A stretch of DNA of 64,000 bases from CAVXZE01 sp964615365. GTDB lineage: Bacteria; Myxococcota_A; UBA9160; UBA6930. The stretch spans positions 53,693-117,692 of the forward strand of contig CAZTOU010000013.1 of the NCBI GenBank assembly GCA_964615365.1, read 5' to 3'. Under the pieces are notes generated by a model. It worked only from the letters and a program-made list of their open reading frames with translations, was not told the origin of the DNA and did no database searches. Each line of letters starts with the position of its first letter. Within the stretch, counting starts at the first letter, position 1. Shown here in pieces: positions 1 to 8,443 of this stretch. A program made the translations under genes and the position numbers.

Positions 1-294
1 GGAGAGCCGCCGGTGCAGGATGTCGAACTTCTCCATCTCGAAGGGCCGGTTCTGCGGCCCCCACCATACCCGGTCGGCGCTCCTGGAATCCTTGACGACG
101 AACTTGTCGTGGGGGCTGCGTCCGGTGTGGGAGCCGGTTCGCACCACGATCGGGCCCAGGTGGGAGATCCAGCCCTCGTTCCGCTTGATGATCTCCTCGT
201 AGAGATGGGGGGTGGTCGGATTCCAGTAGACCGCGGCGACGTTGTGGAGACCCACCTGATCCAGGCTGTGGCCCGGCTCCTGAGTGACGGTCAT
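1..294 (-). CDS. pckA: ATP-dependent phosphoenolpyruvate carboxykinase, N-terminal part
   Basis: The first 98 codons of an ATP-type PEP carboxykinase run off the left edge. The family converts oxaloacetate plus ATP to phosphoenolpyruvate in the cytoplasm (gluconeogenesis). The visible residues carry early family landmarks: an AVYWNPTTPHLYEE stretch (residues 21-34), the substrate-binding VVRTGSHTGRSPHDKF motif (50-65) and DRVWWGPQN (74-82). The ATP P-loop and metal ligands would lie outside the window. The start ATG at 294 is well supported: AAAGGAGG sits six bases upstream. The gene stands alone on the minus strand, facing away from the following plus-strand genes. Identity rests on motif recognition and is firm. 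Confidence 0.92.
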   Translation of the reverse strand, partial: MTVTQEPGHSLDQVGLHNVAAVYWNPTTPHLYEEIIKRNEGWISHLGPIVVRTGSHTGRSPHDKFVVKDSRSADRVWWGPQNRPFEMEKFDILHRRLS

Positions 295-934
295 CGAGAT
301 CCTCCTTTCGAAAGGGGCAGGCCCCGGGTCGGGGAAAGCGGTCGGGATCCGGTCCCCATCCCCTGGCGATGCCCGCGTCCACTACCGGATAGGTTGGCCC
401 GAAACCGCCAAGTGGCAAGGCCCGGAGAGCAGTTCGGGCCAGGCGGTCACCCCGCGCCGGAGGAATCTCCCTCCCCTGTGAAGCAGTTCACAGTGTTTCG
501 CCGGCAGATGCACGACACTCTTCGTTGGCGGTCGAGATCGATTCAATCGAGGAGTGAGACGGCTCTCCACCGCCAGCCCCGGAGACGGCCTCCGGGTGAC
601 CTTGCGAGAACGGGCCGGCTGATTCGGCGGCTAGGGGGCCGTGACCCATCTGGGGTCCGGTCGAACAAGAAAGCCTGTTTCAGCCGGTTTCGGGGACACC
701 ACGGGCCAGTGAGGAAGACTCAACCCCCTCCAAATGAGCGAAGCAGCCCCATACCAGGCCGCTCTCACGTAGGTGCTCGTGGTGTCCCATCGCAGGGGCC
801 CCTGGTGGGCGGGGAGGCGGTCATTCGGACGCCGATGAGCCGCGCTCCGCCTGCCGATCCGCACGACCGGCTCCTTTGCTTTCGCCGAGCAAGAGAATAC
901 GATCTCCGCGACTCGACATGGCGGAGCGGGGAGA
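295..934. other. Intergenic region, divergent, no gene recognised
   Basis: This 640-bp stretch separates pckA (minus) from the M20 hydrolase (plus). It must hold both promoters. Open frames here lack recognisable proteins, good start sites or family motifs. G+C-rich segments around 380-480 could fold, but I could not match them to a known leader RNA. I see no repeat, tRNA or insertion sequence. Confidence 0.5.
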
Positions 935-2233
935 GTGAATCAGCAAGCGCCGATACCGCGCGTGGACGGCCGACGTCTCTGGTCGCGTCTGATGCAAATG
1001 GCCGAGATCGGTGCGACCGAGAAGGGGGGAGTCCGTCGTCTCGCTCTGAGCCAGCTCGATCGCCAGGCGCGCGATCTGTTCTCCGGCTGGTGCGAATCGG
1101 CCGGCTGCGCCGTCTCGGTCGACGCCATGGGGAACATCTTCGCCCGCCGCGCCGGGACCGACGACGGCGCACTCCCGATCGCCGCCGGCAGCCATCTCGA
1201 CAGTCAGCCGACGGGCGGCAAGTTCGACGGGGCTCTCGGCGTCCTGGCCGCCCTCGAGTTGATCGAGACGCTGAACGATCACGGCATCGAGACCCGCGCC
1301 CCGATCGAAGCCGTGGTCTGGACGAACGAGGAAGGCGTGCGTTTCACCCCCGCCATGCTCGGCTCGGGAGTCCACTGCGGAGAGTTCGGTCTCGACCAGG
1401 CCCACGGGCGAAGGGACGCCGAGGGCATCTCCCTGGGCGAGGCCCTCGCCGCGATCGGCTACCGGGGCGAGATCGCCTGCGGCGCGCACCAGCTCGGCGC
1501 GCATTTCGAGCTGCACATCGAGCAGGGTCCGATCCTGGAGGCGAAAGGTCTGGACCTGGGCGTCGTGACCGGAGTTCAGGGCATTCGCTGGTACGAGCTG
1601 CGGGTACACGGCTCCGAGACCCATGCGGGACCGTGCCCGATGTCGATGCGGCGGGATCCGGTGCCGGTGCTGGCGGCGCTGATGAGCGAGCTCTACGCGC
1701 TCACCCAGAGCCAGGGCGACGAGGCCCGCTGCACGATCGGACGGATGGACGCCGCGCCGGGCTCCGTGAACACGGTGCCGAGCCGCGCCCTGGTCTCCGT
1801 CGATCTTCGCCATCCCGATCCGGCGGGGCTGGCCCACCTCGATGAAGGGCTGCGCGACCTCGCGGCGAGGTACCGTGGAGGCTGCCGGGTCGAGCTCGAA
1901 GATCTCTGGCACTCGCCGCCGGTCGCCTTCCACCCCGGCTGTATCGAGGCCGTCGCGGCAGCCGCCGAGACCCTCGGTCTTCCCATCCATCGCATGGTGA
2001 GTGGCGCGGGCCATGACTCGGTCTATGTCTCCCGCGTCGCGCCGACGGGAATGATCTTCGTGCCCTGCAAGGGAGGCCTGAGCCACAACGAGGCGGAGGA
2101 GACCCGGCCGGAGCAGGCCGAGCTCGGCGCGAACGTGCTCCTCCACGCGGTGCTCGGCCGGGCGGGATTCGTTGGAACGCGCGGAACCGGTAGCCGCGGT
2201 CGCCCCGAGAGCGGGCCATCCGAGCACGGATAG
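935..2233 (+). CDS. M20-family hydantoinase/carbamoylase (N-carbamoyl-amino acid or allantoate amidohydrolase type)
   Basis: A 432-residue zinc amidohydrolase of the M20 carbamoylase branch (N-carbamoyl-L-amino acid hydrolase, beta-ureidopropionase, allantoate amidohydrolase). The binuclear metal set is complete: GSHLDSQPTGGKFDG gives His87 and Asp98, TNEEG gives Glu132/133, HIEQGP gives His194, and SHNEAEE near the C-terminus gives the last His. Length is normal for the family. The GTG start at 935 follows a GGAGCGGGGAGA ribosome site. It is the first gene of a same-strand hydrolase run (prolyl oligopeptidase and dipeptidase follow). The family is certain; which carbamoyl or ureido substrate is used cannot be told from sequence. 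Confidence 0.92.
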   Translation: MNQQAPIPRVDGRRLWSRLMQMAEIGATEKGGVRRLALSQLDRQARDLFSGWCESAGCAVSVDAMGNIFARRAGTDDGALPIAAGSHLDSQPTGGKFDGALGVLAALELIETLNDHGIETRAPIEAVVWTNEEGVRFTPAMLGSGVHCGEFGLDQAHGRRDAEGISLGEALAAIGYRGEIACGAHQLGAHFELHIEQGPILEAKGLDLGVVTGVQGIRWYELRVHGSETHAGPCPMSMRRDPVPVLAALMSELYALTQSQGDEARCTIGRMDAAPGSVNTVPSRALVSVDLRHPDPAGLAHLDEGLRDLAARYRGGCRVELEDLWHSPPVAFHPGCIEAVAAAAETLGLPIHRMVSGAGHDSVYVSRVAPTGMIFVPCKGGLSHNEAEETRPEQAELGANVLLHAVLGRAGFVGTRGTGSRGRPESGPSEHG

Positions 2234-2331
2234 GCGATCGCTCGGGTGCGCGGGTAGAGCTCCGGTGCAGGGCTACCGGCGAGAGTCGCTTTCGCGTTAG
2301 GATGAGTTCGATTCTCGCAGCGGAGACACCC

Positions 2332-4311
2332 ATGGCGACCAAGTCTCTCGAGTATCCCGCGACGCGGACCGACGACAGCGTCGACAGCCCTGCGGGCGTC
2401 GAGTTCCCCGACCCCTACCGCTGGCTCGAGGCGCTGCGCGCGCGGGTCGCCCACTACTCGGCGGATCGCTTCGGCAGCGTGCCGCGCTACTCGGCGGGCC
2501 AGTGGTTCCGCAGCGAGATGCCGAAGGGCGCCATCCAGGCCTGCGCCCTGGTCGCCGACACTCCCTTCGGCCCGGGGCGGCTGCTCTTCGATCCCGCCAC
2601 CGAGAATCCCGACAATCCCCCCTTTCTCTCCTGGATCGCGCCTTCCCCGGACGGACGCGTGCTGGCGGTCGGGGTGTGCGCGGACGGAAGCGAGAACAAC
2701 ACCATCCGCCTGATAGACGTTACCACCGGGGATCTCCTGTCCGGCGCACCCGGACAGGTGCTGATGGACAACTGGGCGGGCGGCGCCATCTGGCTGCCGG
2801 ATTCGAGCGGATTCTACTTCCTGGCCCTGACGGGAAGCACCTTCGAGAACCACAAGGCCATCCACTTCCACGACGTGGCGACGAGCTCACAGACGTTGAT
2901 CGACGTCGAGGTTCCTACCGACCAGGACTGGGGTCTGGTCTCGATCTCGACGGACGGTCGTCGCGCCGTGGTGAACCAAGGTCTGATGACGCCCCTGCCC
3001 ATCGCGATTCGCGATCTGGACGAAGAGCTCTGGCGGCCGTTCGTGAACCGGGTCTGGGGTACGGTGGCGGGGCATCTGATCGGGGACCGCTACGTCGCCG
3101 TCACGGACATCGGCGCCCCGCGCGGCCGGGTGGTCGCGATTCCCGTCGACTCCCCGACGCCGAACGATCCCAGCACCTGGGAGGAGATCGTTCCCGAGTC
3201 CGACGCCGTGATCCGCACCGTCACTCCGGTTGCGGATCACCTCTACCTGAGCGAGTTCGTGGACACCTATGCGCGGGTTCGCATCTTCGACGCGGCGGGT
3301 CGAGAGCTCGGCTTGGTCCCGCTGCCCGGCCGGGGAGCGATCGCCGAGCTGCCCTTTCCGCTGATGAACCTTCCCCCGGGTGGCCATCCGCAGGAGTTCG
3401 TCTTCGCGTTCTCGTCGCTCACGGCGTCGTGGGGCGTCTACCGCCACCGCCCGGGGGACTCCGCGCTGGAGACGCTCGAGCCACCCGAGATCCACCTGGA
3501 GTCCGCGATCGTCGAAGACCACCGTGCCACCTCGGTCGACGGAACCGGCATCCCCTACCACGTGGTGCGACGACCCGACGCGGAGTCGGGCGCGGCGCTC
3601 ATCTACGCGTACGGGGGCTTCAACGTTCCCTGGGCGCCTCAGTTCCCCGTGAAGGGGATGGCCGCGTTCGTCGAGGCCGGTGGCCTCTTCATCCACGCCC
3701 ACCTGCGCGGCGGCGCGGAGTTCGGCCGCGAGTGGTGGGAGGGCGGCCGGCACAAGAACAAGCAGAACTGCTACGCCGACCTCTACGCGGTCGCCGAGGA
3801 TCTGATCGCACGCGGCGTCACGACCCGAGAGCGGCTGGCGGTCACCGGCGCGTCGAACGGTGGTCTCCTGGCGGGCGTCGCCGTGACGCAGCGGCCCGAC
3901 CTCTGGAAGGCGGTCGTTCCACAGGTGCCCCTGATGGACATCATCGGTTGCCTGCGCGAGCCCTACGGCTGGGTCTCGACCGCTGCGGAGTTCGGCAACC
4001 CGAGAGATCCGGACGAGGTGCGCCGAATGGCGGGCTTCTCGCCCTACCAGCTGATCGAGGCCGGCGCCGAATACCCGGCGGTCTTTGTCGTCGCCGGAGA
4101 CACCGACCCGCGTTGCCCCCCGTGGCATGCGCGCAAATTTGCGGCGCGCCTGCAGGCAGCCAACGCGGCAGCGACACCCGTCCTGATCCACGTCTGGGAG
4201 AACGTCGGTCACGGCTGGGCCACCGACAAGGACACCGAGATCACCGAGAACACCGAGTGGCTGGCCTTTCTGATGCAGCAGCTCGGTCTCACGCCCGAGG
4301 GGGCGCGATAG
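2332..4311 (+). CDS. Prolyl oligopeptidase family serine peptidase (S9A)
   Basis: A 659-residue cytoplasmic-type S9A peptidase that cleaves short peptides, normally after proline. The N-terminal two thirds is the beta-propeller, beginning with the family's DPYRWLE stretch; the C-terminal third is the alpha/beta hydrolase domain. Catalytic residues are visible: nucleophile Ser in GASNGG, Asp in AGDTDPRCPPWHA and His in NVGHGWA. The YAYGGFN and HLRGGAEFG loops are also typical. I prefer ATG 2332 (GGAG six bases upstream) over the in-frame ATG at 2302. No signal peptide. The M19-like gene follows after 12 bases, so the two are probably co-transcribed. Confidence 0.93.
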   Translation: MATKSLEYPATRTDDSVDSPAGVEFPDPYRWLEALRARVAHYSADRFGSVPRYSAGQWFRSEMPKGAIQACALVADTPFGPGRLLFDPATENPDNPPFLSWIAPSPDGRVLAVGVCADGSENNTIRLIDVTTGDLLSGAPGQVLMDNWAGGAIWLPDSSGFYFLALTGSTFENHKAIHFHDVATSSQTLIDVEVPTDQDWGLVSISTDGRRAVVNQGLMTPLPIAIRDLDEELWRPFVNRVWGTVAGHLIGDRYVAVTDIGAPRGRVVAIPVDSPTPNDPSTWEEIVPESDAVIRTVTPVADHLYLSEFVDTYARVRIFDAAGRELGLVPLPGRGAIAELPFPLMNLPPGGHPQEFVFAFSSLTASWGVYRHRPGDSALETLEPPEIHLESAIVEDHRATSVDGTGIPYHVVRRPDAESGAALIYAYGGFNVPWAPQFPVKGMAAFVEAGGLFIHAHLRGGAEFGREWWEGGRHKNKQNCYADLYAVAEDLIARGVTTRERLAVTGASNGGLLAGVAVTQRPDLWKAVVPQVPLMDIIGCLREPYGWVSTAAEFGNPRDPDEVRRMAGFSPYQLIEAGAEYPAVFVVAGDTDPRCPPWHARKFAARLQAANAAATPVLIHVWENVGHGWATDKDTEITENTEWLAFLMQQLGLTPEGAR

Positions 4312-4323
4312 GAGGAGTGGAAG

Positions 4324-5469
4324 ATGCCGGGAGACTACGGATTCGGCCTGAGCCCCGAACTGGAGCAGCGGGCGCTGGAGCTTCACCGAACCAGCTTCAG
4401 TGTGGACATGTGCAGCATGGGGCCCGGTGGCCCGGCGCTGTTCGCTCGGCTTCCCCAGGACGTCGTGGCGGAGCGGCTGCCGGACGACCTCCCGCCGATC
4501 GTGCGCTTCGCCCTCGGCATGCTGCTTCCCTACATGTTCACCGCGGAGGGAATCACGGACGCCCTGGAGCCCTTCTGCAAGGGGCACACCGCGGCGAGCT
4601 TCGCCTTGGGCGGAGTGACGGATCTGGAGCTCGGACCGATCTCCCGACTGGGGGAGTGGCTGGAGAACATCCCCTGGATGGACCTGGCGAGGACCGCCGA
4701 GGACTTCCGTCGTGCCCAGCGGGAGGGGAGGTACGTGACCTACGGCTTCTGTCAGCCGAGCCTGAGCGGCCTGCCGCGGGATCCGAGCCAGTTCGACAAG
4801 GCGAAGGAGCTCGGCGTGCGCTCGGTCATGCTCACCTACAATCGGCAGGACCTGGTGGGCGCGGGCTGCACCGAGCGCACCAACGCGGGCCTCAGCTACT
4901 ACGGCCTCGAGGTCGTCGAGAAGCTGAACGACATCGGGCTGATCGTGGACACCTCGCACTGCGGGTGCCAGACCACTCTCGATGCCTGCTGCTTCAGCAA
5001 GGCCCCCGTCACGGCCAATCACACCAGCGCCGAAGCGCTCTATCCGCACGCGCGCGCCAAGTCCGACGAGGAGTTCCGGGCGGTTGCGGACACCGGCGGC
5101 GTGATCGGCGTCTACGCCATGCCCTTCTGCCTCGCGCCAGCCGCGAGCGGAGCGACCGTGGAGACCATGCTCGATTACCTCGACCACGTCGTCCGCGCGG
5201 TGGGCTGGGAACACGTGGGGATCGGGACGGACTGGCCCTTCATGCTCTCGGTGGAGCTGGCGGAGGAGACCATCGGTCGGAACATCGCCGAGATGGGATT
5301 CCGTCCCGAGCACGAGATCGGGGTCTCGCAGAGCCTCGGCGGCTACGAAGACGCCCGGGACTTCGTCAACATCACGCGCGGCCTGGTCGCGCGCGGGTAC
5401 CAGGACCGGCAGATCAAGGGCATCCTCGGCGAGAACTTCCTGCGCGTCTTCGAGGCCGTGTGCGGGTAA
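4324..5469 (+). CDS. M19 membrane-dipeptidase family protein with altered metal site
   Basis: A 381-residue member of the renal/membrane dipeptidase family, which hydrolyses dipeptides with a two-metal centre. Later family motifs are present: VDTSHCG and TANHTSAEAL provide the two usual histidines, and GIGTDWPF provides the Asp. The first metal-binding motif, normally of the DGHxD type, is here SVDMCSMG (residues 26-33), so both the His and the Asp are replaced. The bridging Glu region reads FCQPSLSGL with Gln where Glu is expected. These replacements suggest altered metal binding or a changed substrate. The start has a clear GGAGTGGAAG site. It lies 12 bases after the prolyl oligopeptidase gene. 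No signal peptide is evident. Confidence 0.87.
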   Translation: MPGDYGFGLSPELEQRALELHRTSFSVDMCSMGPGGPALFARLPQDVVAERLPDDLPPIVRFALGMLLPYMFTAEGITDALEPFCKGHTAASFALGGVTDLELGPISRLGEWLENIPWMDLARTAEDFRRAQREGRYVTYGFCQPSLSGLPRDPSQFDKAKELGVRSVMLTYNRQDLVGAGCTERTNAGLSYYGLEVVEKLNDIGLIVDTSHCGCQTTLDACCFSKAPVTANHTSAEALYPHARAKSDEEFRAVADTGGVIGVYAMPFCLAPAASGATVETMLDYLDHVVRAVGWEHVGIGTDWPFMLSVELAEETIGRNIAEMGFRPEHEIGVSQSLGGYEDARDFVNITRGLVARGYQDRQIKGILGENFLRVFEAVCG

Positions 5470-5548
5470 CGCGAAGACGGTCGAGAACCGGGCTTCTCGG
5501 GAGGAAGGCCGCCGCTCCGGGAGAGGCAGAGAGCGGTACACTCGTGCA

Positions 5549-6547
5549 GTGAGCCTCACAAAGCGCCTGCTCCTGATCCTCGGCATCCTGCTCTGCGTGG
5601 CCGCTGCAATCCCGGTGGTTGGATCGCTCCTCTCGCTCGACTGGGATCGCGAGCACACCGCCCGCACCGCCGCCTTGCCGCTCTCGTCTTCGGCCTCCGC
5701 CGACGGACTGGTGCGTATCCAGGCCAATGGCATGACCTTCCGCGCGCGGGTGGCGGGCCTCTCGGGCAGCGGCCCCGGTCTGATCCTGCTCCACGGCTTT
5801 CCAGAGACCTCGGCCATGTGGGTGCCGCTGATCGAGACGGCCGTCGCGGCCGGCTATCGCGTCGTGGCCTTCGACCAGCGGGGATACAGCCCCGGCGCGC
5901 GACCCGAAGGCATCGAGTCCTGTCTGGTTCCGGAGCTGATCGGCGACGTTCTCGCCGTCGCCGATGCCGTGGGCTTCGACCGCTTTCACCTGGTGGGCCA
6001 CGACTGGGGATGCGTGGTCGGCTGGGGCGTCGCGATCCAGAATCCGGAAAGACTCCACTCCTGGACGGGCCTCTCGATTCCCCACCCCGGAACGCTGCTC
6101 GCCGACCTGCGGCGCGATCCCCCCACCTACATCAAGGTGTTCACGGCTCCGTGGGTTCCCGAGATCCTGTTGAGCTTCAATGGCATGACCCGCCTGCGCG
6201 ATGGATACGAGGGGATGACGGCCGAGCAGCGGGAGGAGTACTTGGCAGTCTTCTCGGAGCCCGGCGCCCTGACCGCTACGCTGAGCTGGTACCGCGCCAT
6301 CACCGCGGGCTTCGACCGCGGGGACGAGATCAGCGGGCCGGTCTCGGTGTCCACGCTCTTCATCTAGGGAACCCGCGAAGGCTGGGTGACCCCGGATGCA
6401 CTGGAGCGCCAGCGGAAGCTCGCCGCCGGGCGCTACGCAGAGCTGGAGCTCGACGCGGGCCACTTCGTGCTGCAGGAGCAGACCCGAGCCACGGTGGCCG
6501 CCGTGATGGAACACCTTCGCCAGAGGGATCCCGCGCCTCCGAGGTGA
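5549..6547 (+). pseudogene. Alpha/beta hydrolase (epoxide-hydrolase-like) interrupted by an in-frame TAG
   Basis: An alpha/beta hydrolase with an N-terminal membrane or signal segment (residues 5-28), oxyanion motif HGFPE (82-86) and nucleophile elbow GHDWG (Asp152), as in epoxide hydrolases. The frame stops at TAG 6365-6367 (codon 273). It then continues in the same frame without another stop to TGA 6545-6547, encoding GTREGWVTPD and a catalytic-His region DAGHFVLQEQ (His305). Family members usually have Trp-Gly-Thr at the interruption, so one TGG-to-TAG change explains it. The truncated product lacks the catalytic His and is likely inactive unless the stop is read through. Start GTG 5549 has a weak ribosome site. 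Confidence 0.82.
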
Positions 6548-6623
6548 CCGCTCCCGATTCGAGCTGCGGTGCGGTTCAAGCACCCGGGTAGAACGGCCGA
6601 TCAGTGCCCGGGGGGATAGTGCC

Positions 6624-7367
6624 GTGCAACTCGTTGCCTTCTTCGCTCTCGGTGTCTTCGGCGTCGTCAGCCTGATCGTAGCGTTGCGGCTGCTGCGTCT
6701 CGCAAGCCGCACGCGCCAGCTCCCCGAATTCCTGATCGGCCTCGCCTTTCTCTCCGCAGGCGTGCTGGGGCGCGGACCGATCACGGCGGGCGTCTTGGCT
6801 GTGTCCCTGCCCGAGGCGCTCCGCGTGGGCCTCTACATGGGGGGGCGCTTCATGCTGGTGATCTGCTGCGCCGCCATCGGTCTGATGGCGTGGCGGGTCT
6901 TCCAGCGCGACCAGGCCTGGGCCAGAGGGCTCTTCCTGCTGATCTTCGCGCTTCTGGCGATCCACTCCGCGATCCACGTCTTCGTCTACCGCCCGGGCAT
7001 GCCTCTGAACGAGGGCTTCGGAGCCTGGATCGGCATCGTTGCCAAGACCGGCGCCTTCGCCTGGGCGAGCTGGGAGGCGCGCCGCTACTCCCGCATGCTG
7101 AAGCGGAGGGCATCCGTGGGCTTGGCGGAACCCGTAGTGGCGAATCGAATCGAGCTCTGGGGCATCGCGGCTGGGTTGATCGCCTTCCTGTTCCTGCTCA
7201 CTCCGCTCGCTGATCGCCTCGCCGGGATCGCCCCGCAAAGCCCGGAACTCCTGATGCTGCAGTCGCTGATCGGCCTCGTCGTCGCCGTCTGCATCGCGCT
7301 CGCCTTCTTCCCGCCCCGGGCCTACCTCCGATGGATCGGAAGTCGAGCAGCGCGCCAGGAGAGCTGA
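6624..7367 (+). CDS. Multi-pass integral membrane protein of unknown function
   Basis: A 247-residue protein I do not recognise as a named family. It has about seven hydrophobic segments: residues 2-22, 35-52, 70-88, 98-117, 132-147, 175-195 and 208-230, joined by short Arg-rich loops. This predicts an inner-membrane location. No catalytic motif is visible. Start GTG 6624 follows a GGGGGA ribosome site. Its TGA overlaps the ATG of the next gene (TGATG at 7365-7369), so the two are probably translationally coupled. The arrangement of a polytopic protein plus a small soluble partner suggests they act together, but no function can be assigned. Confidence 0.72.
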   Translation: MQLVAFFALGVFGVVSLIVALRLLRLASRTRQLPEFLIGLAFLSAGVLGRGPITAGVLAVSLPEALRVGLYMGGRFMLVICCAAIGLMAWRVFQRDQAWARGLFLLIFALLAIHSAIHVFVYRPGMPLNEGFGAWIGIVAKTGAFAWASWEARRYSRMLKRRASVGLAEPVVANRIELWGIAAGLIAFLFLLTPLADRLAGIAPQSPELLMLQSLIGLVVAVCIALAFFPPRAYLRWIGSRAARQES

Positions 7368-7681
7368 TGGCGGATTCACCTGCTTTCTGCTGGGTATGCG
7401 AGGAGATCGAGCGAGCCACCCGCCTGAATCGGCTGGAGGCGCGCGGGACGGTGCGCCTGACGATGAAGGAGGCCGGCTTCGATGCGGGCTCGGTCAATCG
7501 GGTGCAGATGAGGACGATCCTCGAGAAGATGATGCCGACCCATCTCGAGTCCAAGGGCATCGAGGGGGCGTCTTCACTGTGCAGCAAGATGGCCTCTGCT
7601 CTCGACTCCGCCGAGCTCGGCGGCGGGGCGCCCACCGCCGAGAGTCCCGAGGAGATCTTCCAGCGTCTCGGGGGAAGCTGA
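7367..7681 (+). CDS. Small hypothetical protein coupled to the preceding membrane protein
   Basis: A 104-residue soluble protein with no family I can name. Its start is set by the TGATG overlap with the membrane-protein gene and by AGGAGA upstream; a longer in-frame start at 7331 would overlap that gene by 37 bases and is less likely. Two cysteines near the N-terminus (FCWVCEEIE) form a CxxC pair that could bind metal or be redox active. The middle part is Lys/Arg/Met-rich (LTMKEAGFDAGSVNRVQM), and the C-terminus reads AESPEEIFQRLGGS. Codon usage resembles the neighbours, which supports real coding. Function unknown. Confidence 0.62.
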   Translation: MADSPAFCWVCEEIERATRLNRLEARGTVRLTMKEAGFDAGSVNRVQMRTILEKMMPTHLESKGIEGASSLCSKMASALDSAELGGGAPTAESPEEIFQRLGGS

Positions 7682-7781
7682 AGCCGGTCCGACCTCCGGA
7701 CCTTCGTTACCCCTCCCATCCCCCGTCCGGTCGAGCTCTGGGGCCGATGGAGATCGTGGAATCCCAGGGTTCCTGCTCTGC

Positions 7782-7952
7782 ATGATCGGGTTGTCCAGCA
7801 GCCCCAACTCCGAGAGCGCTGCGATGCCGCAGTTCATGCGCCCGCCGCGGATTCGGTTCGCCTATTCTCTGCGTCAGACACGGATCGGCATGGTCGGGGA
7901 AGACGAGCTGAAGCGACAGCTCTTCGAGGATTCCGGGAGGGAAGCGGTGTGA
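7782..7952 (+). CDS. Possible small ORF overlapping the SnoaL-like gene start
   Basis: A 56-codon frame from ATG 7782 to TGA 7950-7952 has strongly G/C third positions in its second half and overlaps the GTG start of the next gene by four bases (GTGTGA). The encoded segment is basic, with RPPRIRFAYSLRQTR, then an acidic helix-like end (GEDELKRQLFEDSGREAV). No family is recognised and no good ribosome site precedes ATG 7782. It may be a genuine short protein, a remnant, or chance. Confidence 0.28.
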   Translation: MIGLSSSPNSESAAMPQFMRPPRIRFAYSLRQTRIGMVGEDELKRQLFEDSGREAV

Positions 7953-8431
7953 AGAAGGCCGGCGACGAGAACTCCATGGCCGGGTCTCCGGTCGAGGATC
8001 AGGTGGCGATCCAACAGCTCCTCCACAGGTACTGCCACGCACTCGATCGCGGGAGTGTCGACGAGGTGGTGGAGCTCTTCCACCCCGATGCGGTGCTCCT
8101 GCCAGCCTATGAGAGCGACGCACGTCACGTCGGCCGCGAGGCGGTGCGCGGCTGGTACGAGAACTACGACCGAACGCTTCGCGCCAACGTCCGGTACCTG
8201 CGGCACAAGATCTCGTCTCCTGTGATCGAGGTCTCCGGAAACAGGGCGACCTCGGCCTGCTACCTCGACGCGGACGCGATCCCCGCCGGCTTCGAGGAGC
8301 CGATCGTCTTGGTCGGGCGCTACGATGACGAGCTGGTCAAGGATGAGGGCCGGTGGTGGTTCAAGGAGCGGAAGATCATCGGTTACTACAGCCACCCGGC
8401 GGGCAGGTTCTCGCCCGGACGGGGAGAGTAG
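7949..8431 (+). CDS. SnoaL/NTF2-like domain protein
   Basis: A 160-residue single-domain protein of the SnoaL-like/NTF2 fold. The family start is visible as VAIQQLLHRYCHALDRGSVDEVVELFHPDAV (residues ~19-49; only key parts matter: helix, then F-x-x-D-A), and the end as GRWWFKERKIIGYY. Members include steroid isomerases, polyketide cyclases, dehydratases and non-catalytic binding proteins. Start GTG 7949 follows GGGAGGGAAG; ATG 7976 is a possible alternative. It lies 12 bases ahead of the N-acyl-D-amino-acid deacylase gene, so they probably share a transcript. Substrate unknown. Confidence 0.85.
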   Translation: MKKAGDENSMAGSPVEDQVAIQQLLHRYCHALDRGSVDEVVELFHPDAVLLPAYESDARHVGREAVRGWYENYDRTLRANVRYLRHKISSPVIEVSGNRATSACYLDADAIPAGFEEPIVLVGRYDDELVKDEGRWWFKERKIIGYYSHPAGRFSPGRGE

Positions 8432-8443
8432 TCGGAGGACTCG

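Noticed and set aside
2502..5817. Very long antisense or shifted frames (about 1000 codons) over the peptidase genes
   Set aside because: They are shadows of genes in G+C-rich DNA; their proteins are Arg/Gly/Pro-rich with no family motifs, while the other frames carry complete catalytic motifs.
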